Assembly: GCA_937875645.1 (NCBI GenBank)
Contig: CALLXO010000040.1
Span: 1 to 22,201 of the forward strand
Length of the DNA: 22,201 nucleotides
Direction of reading: 5' to 3'
Source: an uncultured Clostridia bacterium
GTDB lineage: Bacteria; Bacillota; Clostridia; Christensenellales; CAG-314
Shown: one piece after another, positions 7,794 to 15,461 of the stretch
How positions within the stretch are numbered: position 1 is the stretch's first letter
Layout: each line of letters begins with the position of its first letter
Notes under the pieces: model-generated
Told to the model about the DNA's origin: nothing
What the model saw: only the letters and a program-made list of their open reading frames with translations
Database searches by the model: none
Made by a program: the position numbers and the translations under genes

Positions 7794-8999
7794 ATGAATA
7801 AAGTAGTACTTGTATCGGCAACAGAATATGAGCAAAGCAAAATAGATGCCGCTATTGAAGAAGTATTTGACGGTTTAGGCGGCGCAGAAAAAGTTGTTGG
7901 TTGCAACAAAAATGTCTTTATTAAAGTTAATTTAGTGCGTGAGATGGTGCCTGAAAAATGCGGAACAACTCATCCGACTATTGTAGCATCCGTAGCAAAA
8001 TTATTGATTAATCAATGCAATTGCACAGTGACGGTAGGCGACAGCAGCGGCGCAGCGTATACTCACTCTTCTATGAACAGTATCTACAAAACTTGCGGAA
8101 TGACTGCAGCTTGTTTGTCATCAGGGGCAACGCTCAATCAAAATTTTGAAAGTACCCTTCAAAGCATTAAGGGCAAAGTAGTAAAATACCTCGAAATTAT
8201 CGATGCTTTTACTTGTGCTGATGTAGTTATAAATATAGGCAAGCTTAAAACGCATGCTTTTACCGGTTTTACCGGTACTGTTAAAAACCTATACGGACTT
8301 ATCCCTGGTTTAGTTAAAGCGCAAACTCACAGCCTTTACCCCGAAATTGAGCAATTTACCCATTGTTTAATTGATATAGAGCAATATGCAGCGCCTAAGA
8401 TAGTTTTGCATTTGTTAGACGCTGTTGTTGGTATGGAAGGCAACGGACCCACCAATGGGCAGCCGAGGCTGATAGGCAAGATTATCGCAGGCAAAAATCC
8501 CTATTTAGTAGATGCCGTGGGAGTTAGCTTGTTTGCCGACCCATGGGATATGCCACTCTTTATAAAAGCTAACGAAAGAGGCTTGTTAAGTAAAGACTTT
8601 TCTGAAACAGACTTCGATTTTAACAGCTTAAAAAATCATTACATAAAGGATTTTAAAACGGTCACAATAATAAATACAAACTTTACCCACACGGGATTTT
8701 TAAAACGTTTTCTTAAAAAGGAATGGGTGACTCAACGTCCATTGATAAACAAAAAAACTTGTAAAGGTTGCGCAAAATGTTATGAACATTGTCCCCAAAA
8801 GGCAATAATCATGCAGGGCGAAAAGACTTCTAAAAAAGCGTATATAGACACAAAACTGTGCATAAGATGTTATTGCTGTCAGGAGCTATGTCCTTTTAAC
8901 GCAGTTAAGTTGACTAAGCCTTTGTTGTATCGCATAATCCGCCTTTTTAGCGGCGGTGGCAAACGTAAACGTACTAAACAACGAAAAGATAACAAATAA
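7794..8999 (+). CDS. DUF362 protein with C-terminal 2[4Fe-4S] ferredoxin domain
   Basis: A 401-residue protein: DUF362 domain at about 1-305 (KVVLVSATEYEQ start, VNLVREM, HPTIVASVAKLL, VGDSSGAAYTHSS, NIGKLKTHAFTGFTGTVKNLYGLIPG, DAVVGMEGNGPTNGQPR), then a bacterial ferredoxin module. The cluster motifs are CKGCAKCYEHCP and CIRCYCCQELCP, enough for two [4Fe-4S] clusters. The tail is basic (KRKRTKQRKDNK). Known: DUF362 proteins are redox-type proteins of unassigned function, common in anaerobes. Start: an in-frame ATG at 7737 has a possible AAAGGA ten bases upstream and would add a hydrophobic 19-residue N-terminus. ATG 7794 gives the usual family start and matches a promoter placed for leaderless expression. 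I prefer 7794 but cannot exclude 7737. Probably cytoplasmic if 7794 is right. Confidence 0.85.
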   Translation: MNKVVLVSATEYEQSKIDAAIEEVFDGLGGAEKVVGCNKNVFIKVNLVREMVPEKCGTTHPTIVASVAKLLINQCNCTVTVGDSSGAAYTHSSMNSIYKTCGMTAACLSSGATLNQNFESTLQSIKGKVVKYLEIIDAFTCADVVINIGKLKTHAFTGFTGTVKNLYGLIPGLVKAQTHSLYPEIEQFTHCLIDIEQYAAPKIVLHLLDAVVGMEGNGPTNGQPRLIGKIIAGKNPYLVDAVGVSLFADPWDMPLFIKANERGLLSKDFSETDFDFNSLKNHYIKDFKTVTIINTNFTHTGFLKRFLKKEWVTQRPLINKKTCKGCAKCYEHCPQKAIIMQGEKTSKKAYIDTKLCIRCYCCQELCPFNAVKLTKPLLYRIIRLFSGGGKRKRTKQRKDNK

Positions 9000-9071
9000 G
9001 CTATTAAGCTTATTGTAAATGCACACAAATTTTTAAACAGTTTTAGGTATCGTGTCAGACATTATAAATAC

Positions 9072-9100
9072 TTGACGAAAATTGTTAAAAGTGCTAAAAT
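9072..9100 (+). promoter_or_regulatory. Strong promoter of greA-lysS
   Basis: TTGACG (9072-9077), a 17-base spacer, and TAAAAT (9095-9100) with TG at 9092-9093, an extended -10. The predicted start is near 9107, giving a leader of about 64 bases before greA. Confidence 0.8.
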
Positions 9101-9115
9101 ACACTAAATTATAAC

Positions 9116-9158
9116 TCACTCAGCCCTTTCTCTGAGTGATTTTAATTATTATTAAGGG
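9116..9158 (+). promoter_or_regulatory. greA leader hairpin with loop complementary to the SD
   Basis: A perfect 8-bp stem, TCACTCAG (9116-9123) with CTGAGTGA (9132-9139), carries the loop CCCTTTCT and is followed by TTTT and then an AT-rich run. The loop bases CCCTT (9124-9128) are complementary to AAGGG (9154-9158) of the greA ribosome binding site. It could act as an attenuator, releasing an RNA of about 40 bases, or as a pseudoknot that hides the SD. The function is inferred. Confidence 0.5.
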
Positions 9159-9170
9159 GGCTAATATAAT

Positions 9171-9650
9171 ATGGCAGAAGTCTATCTGACTGCGGATGGA
9201 AAAGTAGAGCTGGAGGAAAAGCTAAAATACTTAAGAACAATCCGCCGTGCTGAAATCAGCGAAAAAATTAAGATAGCGCGTGATTTTGGAGATTTGTCCG
9301 AAAATGCCGAATACGATGCCGCAAAAGCCGAGCAGGCGCAGGTAGAGGGCGAAATTCTTGAGATTGAATCTAAAATCAAAAACGCTAAAATTATCAACGA
9401 AGACATCGTAAACCGCCGCAACGAAGTTAAGCTGGGCAGTACCGTCACTTTAGAAACTTCTGACGGCAAACGAAAGGTTTACAAAATTGTAGGCACAACG
9501 GAAGCAGATCCCTTTTCTACCCCTACAAGGATAAGTAACGAATCGCCTATAGGCAGAGGAGTTTTAGGCAAAAAAAAGGAAGACAGCTTTATTGTGACGC
9601 TTCCGCAGGGTAAAACTGTAAAATATAAAATTATAGACTTAGTTAAGTAA
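9171..9650 (+). CDS. greA: Transcription elongation factor GreA
   Basis: A 159-residue, full-length GreA. The N-terminal coiled coil (about 1-75) carries the tip motif [17 protein letters not shown], whose acidic residues reach into the RNA polymerase secondary channel and stimulate cleavage of backtracked transcripts. The C-terminal FKBP-like domain (about 80-159) has the expected [23 protein letters not shown] and [13 protein letters not shown] segments. The start is well placed: AAGGGGG ends 10 bases before ATG. lysS follows 10 bases after the stop, so the two genes form an operon under the promoter at 9072-9100, an arrangement seen in other Gram-positive bacteria. Control by the leader hairpin is likely. 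Nothing is unusual in the protein itself. Confidence 0.97.
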   Translation: MAEVYLTADGKVELEEKLKYLRTIRRAEISEKIKIARDFGDLSENAEYDAAKAEQAQVEGEILEIESKIKNAKIINEDIVNRRNEVKLGSTVTLETSDGKRKVYKIVGTTEADPFSTPTRISNESPIGRGVLGKKKEDSFIVTLPQGKTVKYKIIDLVK

Positions 9651-9660
9651 AGGTAAAAAA

Positions 9661-11190
9661 ATGCAGGAAAATTCTAATAATTCTAATATAAATACGGATA
9701 CAAACATTAATATAACGGAACCAGAAATTGACATAAATGAGGTTATGCGTGTCCGCCGCGATAAGCTGAGCGCATTAGTCAAAAACGGCAAAAATCCCTT
9801 TGAGATTACTCGTTTTGACCGTACTCATACTTCCAATCAGATTTTGGAAAAAGTGCAAGATTTAATGGACAAGCAGGTTAGCGTAGGCGGCAGGATAATG
9901 TCCCGCCGAATTATGGGCAAAGCAAGTTTTTGCCATATTTTAGACGGCGAAGGGAAGTTGCAAGTTTACGTAAAAAAAGACGTAGTAGGTGAAGAAGCTT
10001 ATGCTCAGTTTAAAGATATGGACATAGGCGATATAGTGGGTGTTAAAGGCACTGTTTTTGTAACACATACAGGCGAAACTTCCGTTCGAGCGGAAAGTGT
10101 AACCCTTTTGTCCAAGTCTTTGCGTCCTCTGCCGGAAAAATTTCACGGTTTAAAAGATACAGATACACGCTATCGTCAACGCTATATTGATTTAATTGCC
10201 AATCCCGATGTAAAAAAGACCTTTATAATCCGCAGTAAAATTATTAGCGCAATAAGGGAATATTTAGAATTTCAAGGTTATCTCGAAGTAGAAACACCCG
10301 TACTAAACACTATTGCAGGTGGTGCGTCGGCACGTCCTTTTGTTACTCATCACAACAGTTTAAATATGGACATGTACTTACGTATTGCAACGGAACTTTA
10401 CTTAAAACGCCTTGTGGTAGGCGGCTTTGAAAAGGTTTACGAAATAGGCAGAATGTTCCGCAACGAAGGTATGAGTATTCGCCATAATCCGGAATTTACT
10501 ACAATTGAGCTGTACGAAGCGTATACTGATCTTTCTCGTATGATGGAAATAGCTCAGGATATGTTTATTTATTGCGCCGATAAGGTATTAGGCACTCGCA
10601 AACTGCCCTATAACGAAACGGTAATAGATTTAAATAATTGGACACGTATTTCTATGATTCAAGCCGTTAAGGAGCACGTGGGTATCGATTTTGACGTTAT
10701 CAAAGAGGATACTGCGGCAGTAGAGGCAGCCAAAAGCGTAGGGGTGGAACTAAACAAAAACAAATTAAGTTGGGGATACGCACTTTATGAGGTGTTTGAC
10801 CAAAAGGTAGAGGAAAAGCTTATTCAACCAACAATTGTTTACGACTACCCTGTCGAAGTTAGTCCTTTGGCAAAAAAGAAACCGACGGACAGCCGCTTAA
10901 CAGAGCGTTTTGAGTTTTTTATTTACGCAAGGGAAATAGGCAACGCTTTTAGTGAGCTAAATGACCCCATTGATCAGTACAATCGATTTTCCGAGCAGGC
11001 GAAACAACGGGAGGGCGGAGACGACGAAGCGCAGATGATGGACGAAGATTATGTCACCGCGCTGGAATATGGCTTGCCACCAACAGGCGGATTAGGTATA
11101 GGCATTGACCGTATGGTTATGCTGTTTACCAATAGTTATTCTATACGTGACGTATTACTCTTCCCCACCATGAAACCCTTATCAAAATAA
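9661..11190 (+). CDS. lysS: Lysine-tRNA ligase, class II
   Basis: A 509-residue class II lysyl-tRNA synthetase. It charges tRNA-Lys with lysine in the cytoplasm. The N-terminal OB-fold anticodon-binding domain spans about 70-155 ([21 protein letters not shown]). The catalytic domain includes the motif 1 region ([17 protein letters not shown]), motif 2 [15 protein letters not shown] (266-280) and motif 3 [11 protein letters not shown] (477-487), ending with [11 protein letters not shown] as in typical bacterial LysS. The first 25 residues form an Asn/Thr-rich acidic tail with no expected fold. The ribosome binding site AAAGG overlaps the greA stop region. It is the last gene of the greA-lysS operon and is followed by a terminator at 11353. 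No T-box is seen upstream, so control is through the greA promoter and leader. Confidence 0.97.
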   Translation: MQENSNNSNINTDTNINITEPEIDINEVMRVRRDKLSALVKNGKNPFEITRFDRTHTSNQILEKVQDLMDKQVSVGGRIMSRRIMGKASFCHILDGEGKLQVYVKKDVVGEEAYAQFKDMDIGDIVGVKGTVFVTHTGETSVRAESVTLLSKSLRPLPEKFHGLKDTDTRYRQRYIDLIANPDVKKTFIIRSKIISAIREYLEFQGYLEVETPVLNTIAGGASARPFVTHHNSLNMDMYLRIATELYLKRLVVGGFEKVYEIGRMFRNEGMSIRHNPEFTTIELYEAYTDLSRMMEIAQDMFIYCADKVLGTRKLPYNETVIDLNNWTRISMIQAVKEHVGIDFDVIKEDTAAVEAAKSVGVELNKNKLSWGYALYEVFDQKVEEKLIQPTIVYDYPVEVSPLAKKKPTDSRLTERFEFFIYAREIGNAFSELNDPIDQYNRFSEQAKQREGGDDEAQMMDEDYVTALEYGLPPTGGLGIGIDRMVMLFTNSYSIRDVLLFPTMKPLSK

Positions 11191-11352
11191 TTTGATTTTA
11201 ATGCAATAAAAGTAATAACATTTTTACTGCACAAAAAAATCATATAATTAAGCTAATACCCCGTTTTTAGCATAACAAAATCGAAAAAAAGTTAAAATAC
11301 CATTTTTACACAATAAAAAATTGGATTTTAAGCTTAAATCTCAAAACTACTG

Positions 11353-11384
11353 CCCCTCCTAAAATAATCTTAGGAGGGGTTTTT
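11353..11384 (+). terminator. Intrinsic terminator of greA-lysS
   Basis: A perfect 10-bp stem (CCCCTCCTAA / TTAGGAGGGG) with a 7-base loop is followed directly by TTTTT. It lies about 160 bases after the lysS stop. The intervening AT-rich stretch (11191-11352) holds no gene that I can see. Confidence 0.92.
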
Positions 11385-11393
11385 GCTTTGCAC

Positions 11394-11420
11394 AAAAACG
11401 CCGCTAAAACAAGCGACGTT
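11394..11420 (-). terminator. Intrinsic terminator of the opp operon
   Basis: On the minus strand, AACGTCGCT pairs with AGCGGCGTT (9 bp, one G-T wobble) around a 6-base loop and runs into a T-run (11398-11394). It lies 54 bases after the oppF stop and stands back to back with the greA-lysS terminator. On the + strand the same stem would have a C-A mismatch, so it is built for the minus strand. Confidence 0.85.
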
Positions 11421-11473
11421 TGAAGTTGTAGATTAAGTTTTTTAGATGTTAAAGATTATTTTATGTTTGTTTA

Positions 11474-12994
11474 TTAATCTTTTTTGTTTTTTAATGCTTC
11501 TGCTGCTTCTTTTGCTTCCTTTCGTGCCTTTAATTCGAAATCAACTATCAATGGCTTTATAGACATTACGCTGCCGCTGCGGCGTTCGTTATCATCGGAG
11601 GAGGTGAAGGTGCAAGTCACCTCACCATTTGCCGATTTGCTGAAACCGTTGGCATTCATCAACAAATCAATTAATTCCTTTGCGGCATGCAGTTTATTTT
11701 CGTCGTCTATTGTAAACTTAATAGGCACGCGGGAAAGCTTACGCTCCCCAACTATCTCTGCACGGATATTTGCAATCTCTTCGTTGCCCTCTTCTGCGTC
11801 TTCGGCAGGTGAATACTTTTTGTTAAAGTCGATAATATCTTTGCCTTTGCCCTTAATATACATTTCGACATTATCGCCAATAATAAACAATTTAACCGCC
11901 AAACTGTCGTAAGAAACAAGTTTTCTGTCAGACAGCGCCTTAATTTGTTCAATTTTTTCCGGCGTGGCAAAATACCCTTTAAGATATTCTTTGAGTATCA
12001 TATAATTGTTTATTGCTTGATGATTTTGAGCATATAAATGGCAAGCACAGAAATGACCCGGCTCGTATTCGTTGAAGAAAGGCGTAATTTCCTTACAAAT
12101 ATCCATACATTCCTTACAGCGAGTATGGAATTTGCAGCCTTTAGGCGGATGTGCCGGTGAAGGGATATCCCCTTTTAATATTATACGATTCATCTTAACA
12201 TTAGGGTCAGGCACAGGGACAGCGCTGAATAATGCTTTTGTATAAGGATGCATTGGGTTTGCAAAAATCTTTTCCTTAGGACCGCTTTCCACCACACTGC
12301 CTAAATACATAACGCCGACATTGTCGCTTATATGCTCCACAACAGATAAGTCGTGGGAAATAAACATATAAGAGAAGCCAAAATCCTTTTGCAAATCCTT
12401 AAGCAGGTTGATTATTTGAGCTTGAATTGATACGTCCAAAGCGCTTACTGGTTCGTCACAGATGACTAAACGCGGGTTAAGAGCAAGCGCACGAGCAATA
12501 CAAATACGCTGACGCTGACCGCCGCTGAATTCGTGCGGGTAACGCTCATAGTAATGCGTTTGAAGACCGCATTTTCTGATAACGTCGAAAATGTAATCTT
12601 TATGTTCCTCCTTAGGAACAATTTTGTGAAAACGAACTGCTTCGCCGATTATTTCGCCTACAGGCATACGGGGTGACAAACTGCTAAAAGGGTCTTGGAA
12701 AATTATCTGCATTTGAGGGCGTAATTTACGTAACTCCTTTTTGGAGATGTGGGTAATGTCTTCGCCCTCAAAAAATATTTTTCCGTCGGTTGGTTCGTGC
12801 AATCGCAAGATTGTGCGCCCCAATGTCGTTTTGCCGCAGCCTGATTCGCCCACTATACCCAAGGTTTTTCCCTCTTCGATATAAATAGAAACGTCGTCTA
12901 CTGCTCTTACCCAAGATTGGGTTTTGCCAAAAAAGTTAGTTTGCAAAGGGAAATATTTTTTTAAGTTTTTTACCTCTAAAATTTTTTTAGCCAT
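11474..12994 (-). CDS. oppF: Oligopeptide ABC transporter ATP-binding protein OppF, with C-terminal extension
   Basis: A 506-residue ATPase of the peptide/nickel importer family. Visible: Walker A GESGCGKT (49-56), Q-loop Q100, signature FSGGQRQ (156-162), Walker B LVICDEP (176-182) and switch H214. The oligopeptide C-terminal domain follows, with [12 protein letters not shown] and a cysteine cluster (C287, 293, 296, 300, 316, 318) of the kind seen in OppD/DppD/OppF. Normal OppF is about 310-340 residues; here about 180 residues (325-506) follow. They have a mixed alpha/beta look, an acidic stretch ([10 protein letters not shown]), and a charged helix ending [17 protein letters not shown]. 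It overlaps oppD by 8 bases, with AGGAG inside the oppD end. It is the last gene before the terminator at 11420-11394. It acts at the inner membrane face as half of the ATPase pair. Confidence 0.93.
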   Translation of the reverse strand: MAKKILEVKNLKKYFPLQTNFFGKTQSWVRAVDDVSIYIEEGKTLGIVGESGCGKTTLGRTILRLHEPTDGKIFFEGEDITHISKKELRKLRPQMQIIFQDPFSSLSPRMPVGEIIGEAVRFHKIVPKEEHKDYIFDVIRKCGLQTHYYERYPHEFSGGQRQRICIARALALNPRLVICDEPVSALDVSIQAQIINLLKDLQKDFGFSYMFISHDLSVVEHISDNVGVMYLGSVVESGPKEKIFANPMHPYTKALFSAVPVPDPNVKMNRIILKGDIPSPAHPPKGCKFHTRCKECMDICKEITPFFNEYEPGHFCACHLYAQNHQAINNYMILKEYLKGYFATPEKIEQIKALSDRKLVSYDSLAVKLFIIGDNVEMYIKGKGKDIIDFNKKYSPAEDAEEGNEEIANIRAEIVGERKLSRVPIKFTIDDENKLHAAKELIDLLMNANGFSKSANGEVTCTFTSSDDNERRSGSVMSIKPLIVDFELKARKEAKEAAEALKNKKD

Positions 12995-14351
12995 TGTTCT
13001 TCTCCTTTGCAGACGTTTTTTCGAAAATGTCGTTGTACAGGTAGCAGGAAACAGTATGTGTGGGACTTAAACGTACAATAGGCGGATATTCGCCGTTGCA
13101 TTTATTGATGCACTTATTGCACCTTTCCTTAAAATAACAGAAATCTGGCATATCAATGGGGTTAGGAACCTGTCCCGGTATACTATAAAGCCTGTCAACC
13201 TTTTTGTTTACGGCAGGTTTGCTTTTTTGTAAACCTATCGTGTAAGGATGGCAAGGATTATCAAAAATTTCCGTTGCGGTGCCCTGCTCGATTATTCTGC
13301 CTGCATACATTACCACAACAAAGTCTGCCATTTCGGCAATAACACCTAAGTCGTGCGTAATAAGCATTATGCTACCGTTCATTTTATCTTTAACGTCTCT
13401 TAACAAGTCCAATATCTGCGCTTGTATCGTAACGTCTAAAGCAGTAGTTGGCTCATCGGCGATGATAAGCTCAGGGTCGCAAATTAAAGCCATTGCAATC
13501 ATAACACGCTGACGCATACCACCTGAAAGTTCGTGCGGATAACGTTTATATATACTTTCCGGCATAGCTATGCCGACAAGCTTTAGCATGTCAATGCTAC
13601 GGGCTTTTGCATATTCCTTAGAAGCACCTTCAATATGAAGCATAGTAACTTCATCAAGCTGCTCGCCAATAGTAAATACCGGGTTTGAGCTGGTCATGGG
13701 CTCTTGGAATATCATGGCTATTTGACTCCCGCGAATGCGGCGCATTTCGTCCATGGGCATTTTTGCTATGTTATACACATAAGTGCCTTTTTTATATTGA
13801 GGTACTCCCCATTCGTTTTTTAGCTGAACGGGATTGCCTTGTTCATCGAGTTCGTCAGTATAAATGGGAATTTTTTTACCCTCTTCGTCCTTAAGGTAAT
13901 CCTCGCCTTTAAAACGTATCTCTCCCGAAACTATTTGTCCTGTAGGGCCTTGCACAAGCTGCATTAGCGACAAACTGGTAACGCTTTTGCCGCAACCCGA
14001 TTCGCCTACTACGCCCACAACAGAACCCTGAGGTACATTAAAACTTACGCCGTCCACTGCTTTAACTGTACCGCCGTCGGTAAAGAAATAAGTATGAAGA
14101 TCATCAAACTCAACAACATTTTTGTTATCTTTCATTTGAGTGACGTATTCGCTCTCGTCTACGTTTTTGCGTTTTTTGTAAGCTTCAAGACGTTTTACAT
14201 GCTCAAAATTTTCCTGAGCAATTCTGCGGGCTTCCGCTCTGCTTATATAGTGACTCTTTTTACTATCTTTAGATGCGACTTGTGGGGTAATATCAGTATT
14301 TTCTGTTTGAGTATCGCTATTAGTGATATTCTTGTTTTTGTCTTCTTTCAT
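12987..14351 (-). CDS. oppD: Oligopeptide ABC transporter ATP-binding protein OppD
   Basis: A 454-residue ATPase partner of OppF. Walker A GESGCGKS (116-123), signature LSGGMRQR (275-282), Walker B LIIADEP (295-301) and switch H333 are intact. The C-terminal oligopeptide domain has HPYTIGLQKSKP and a cysteine cluster (FCYFKERCNKCINKC, then SCYLY). Two additions make it longer than the usual 320-350: a hydrophilic N-terminal tail of about 75 residues rich in charged residues, and an insert of about 45-50 residues between Walker A and the Q-loop (about 150-198, IPIYTDELDEQGNP and on). Start ATG 14351 has GAGG upstream, within the end of oppC; only 4 bases separate the genes. Together with OppF it powers peptide import through OppB/OppC. 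Confidence 0.93.
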   Translation of the reverse strand: MKEDKNKNITNSDTQTENTDITPQVASKDSKKSHYISRAEARRIAQENFEHVKRLEAYKKRKNVDESEYVTQMKDNKNVVEFDDLHTYFFTDGGTVKAVDGVSFNVPQGSVVGVVGESGCGKSVTSLSLMQLVQGPTGQIVSGEIRFKGEDYLKDEEGKKIPIYTDELDEQGNPVQLKNEWGVPQYKKGTYVYNIAKMPMDEMRRIRGSQIAMIFQEPMTSSNPVFTIGEQLDEVTMLHIEGASKEYAKARSIDMLKLVGIAMPESIYKRYPHELSGGMRQRVMIAMALICDPELIIADEPTTALDVTIQAQILDLLRDVKDKMNGSIMLITHDLGVIAEMADFVVVMYAGRIIEQGTATEIFDNPCHPYTIGLQKSKPAVNKKVDRLYSIPGQVPNPIDMPDFCYFKERCNKCINKCNGEYPPIVRLSPTHTVSCYLYNDIFEKTSAKEKNNG

Positions 14352-14355
14352 ATTA

Positions 14356-15450
14356 CTACCTCTTCATCCTCGGGTCAAAAGCATCTCTTAGACCGTCGCC
14401 AACAAAGTTGAAAGCTAATACCGCCAACACGATGAGAACACCCGCAGGTATCCACATATTTGGGTATCTGGATAGTATTTCGCTGTCGTTTGCCTTGTTG
14501 ATCATCGAACCCCACGCAGCATAAGGCATCGGAACTCCTAATCCTAAATAGCTCATTGTTGCTTCGGTAAGTATAATACCGCCTAAACCTAAGGTCATGG
14601 ATACTATTAATTGTGGCAAAATATTGGGCACAAGGTGCTTCCAAATTTTACGAGAAACAGATAAGCCGCTGGCTTCTGCCGCCACCATGTACTCCTGCTC
14701 GCGTAAAGATAGTATTTGTCCTCTCACAAGACGTGCCATGCCTGACCATCCTAAAAAGGTAAGCATCACCATCAGGTAGTATATCTGAGCCCTGCCCGGT
14801 ATGTCCCAACTTTGTATTAATGCACTGGCTATTAATAATATAGGAAGGGTGGGTACACACATAAATATATCTACTATACGCATTATAAGATTGTCAACCC
14901 AACCGCCGAAATAACCAGCTAATCCTCCTAACAATACACCCAAAGCTGTTTGTAATGTAACGACAACAAAACCCAAAGTCAAAGATACTTGTCCACCATA
15001 CATTAGGCGGGTAAATATATCCATACCAAGGTGATCTGTGCCTAACCAGTGTCTTGAATCAATAGGACCGTATATGTTTTGTGATAATGTATCATATGTT
15101 ACGTCATAAACGGTATAGCTTTCGCCGTTTACCTCAAAAGTAAATTCCTGTTGGCGATAACTGCCCTTGCCTTCCGTTTTGTCTGTTTCTGTTTCGCTCC
15201 AAGGACTAAATAGCGGTCCTAAAAAGGAGAAAGCAAACAGAGTAATTAATATGACTAACCCTACAATTGAAAGCTTTGATCTAAAAAACCTTTTCAACAC
15301 TAAGGTTGTAGGAGACAAAACTTTTAGATTGTCGGTGCGTGACTCTTTTACTTCGCAAATTGCTTTGCGGCTCCCGTCTTCATTAAACCATTCGGGATTC
15401 TTTTCGGGAGTCAATTTATCAAAATTTATATTTTCGTATTTTTCACTCAT
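14356..15450 (-). CDS. oppC: Oligopeptide ABC transporter permease OppC
   Basis: A 364-residue inner-membrane permease of the BPD_transp_1 family, DppC/OppC branch. It has a cytoplasmic N-terminus of about 55 residues, TM1 at about 60-82, and an extracytoplasmic loop enlarged by about 40 residues (SETETDKTEG to DTLSQNIYGP). The hallmark HWLGTDHLGMDIFTRLMYGGQVSL follows, then further membrane helices. The cytoplasmic EAA loop contacting the ATPases is present (AAEASGLSVSRKIWKHLVPNILP), and the end is GDGLRDAFDPRMKR, typical of the family. The oppB stop TAG runs straight into its ribosome binding site GGAGG, 11 bases between genes. It forms the translocation channel with OppB. Confidence 0.94.
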   Translation of the reverse strand: MSEKYENINFDKLTPEKNPEWFNEDGSRKAICEVKESRTDNLKVLSPTTLVLKRFFRSKLSIVGLVILITLFAFSFLGPLFSPWSETETDKTEGKGSYRQQEFTFEVNGESYTVYDVTYDTLSQNIYGPIDSRHWLGTDHLGMDIFTRLMYGGQVSLTLGFVVVTLQTALGVLLGGLAGYFGGWVDNLIMRIVDIFMCVPTLPILLIASALIQSWDIPGRAQIYYLMVMLTFLGWSGMARLVRGQILSLREQEYMVAAEASGLSVSRKIWKHLVPNILPQLIVSMTLGLGGIILTEATMSYLGLGVPMPYAAWGSMINKANDSEILSRYPNMWIPAGVLIVLAVLAFNFVGDGLRDAFDPRMKR

Positions 15451-15461
15451 TTTATGCCTCC

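Noticed and set aside
8995-9014. Perfect 8-bp AT-rich hairpin overlapping the DUF362 stop as a terminator
   Set aside because: The stem is weak and no T-run follows; it may contribute but cannot be called.
9165-9170. TATAAT directly before the greA ATG as a leaderless promoter
   Set aside because: Transcription would start inside the coding region; a better promoter lies at 9072-9100 and a strong ribosome binding site is present.
9000-9170. T-box or lysine riboswitch upstream of greA-lysS
   Set aside because: The leader is only about 64 bases and shows neither a T-box sequence nor multi-helix structure.
11328-11337. TTAAGCTTAA palindrome as an operator
   Set aside because: Short AT-rich palindrome between two convergent operons, with no promoter nearby; expected by chance.
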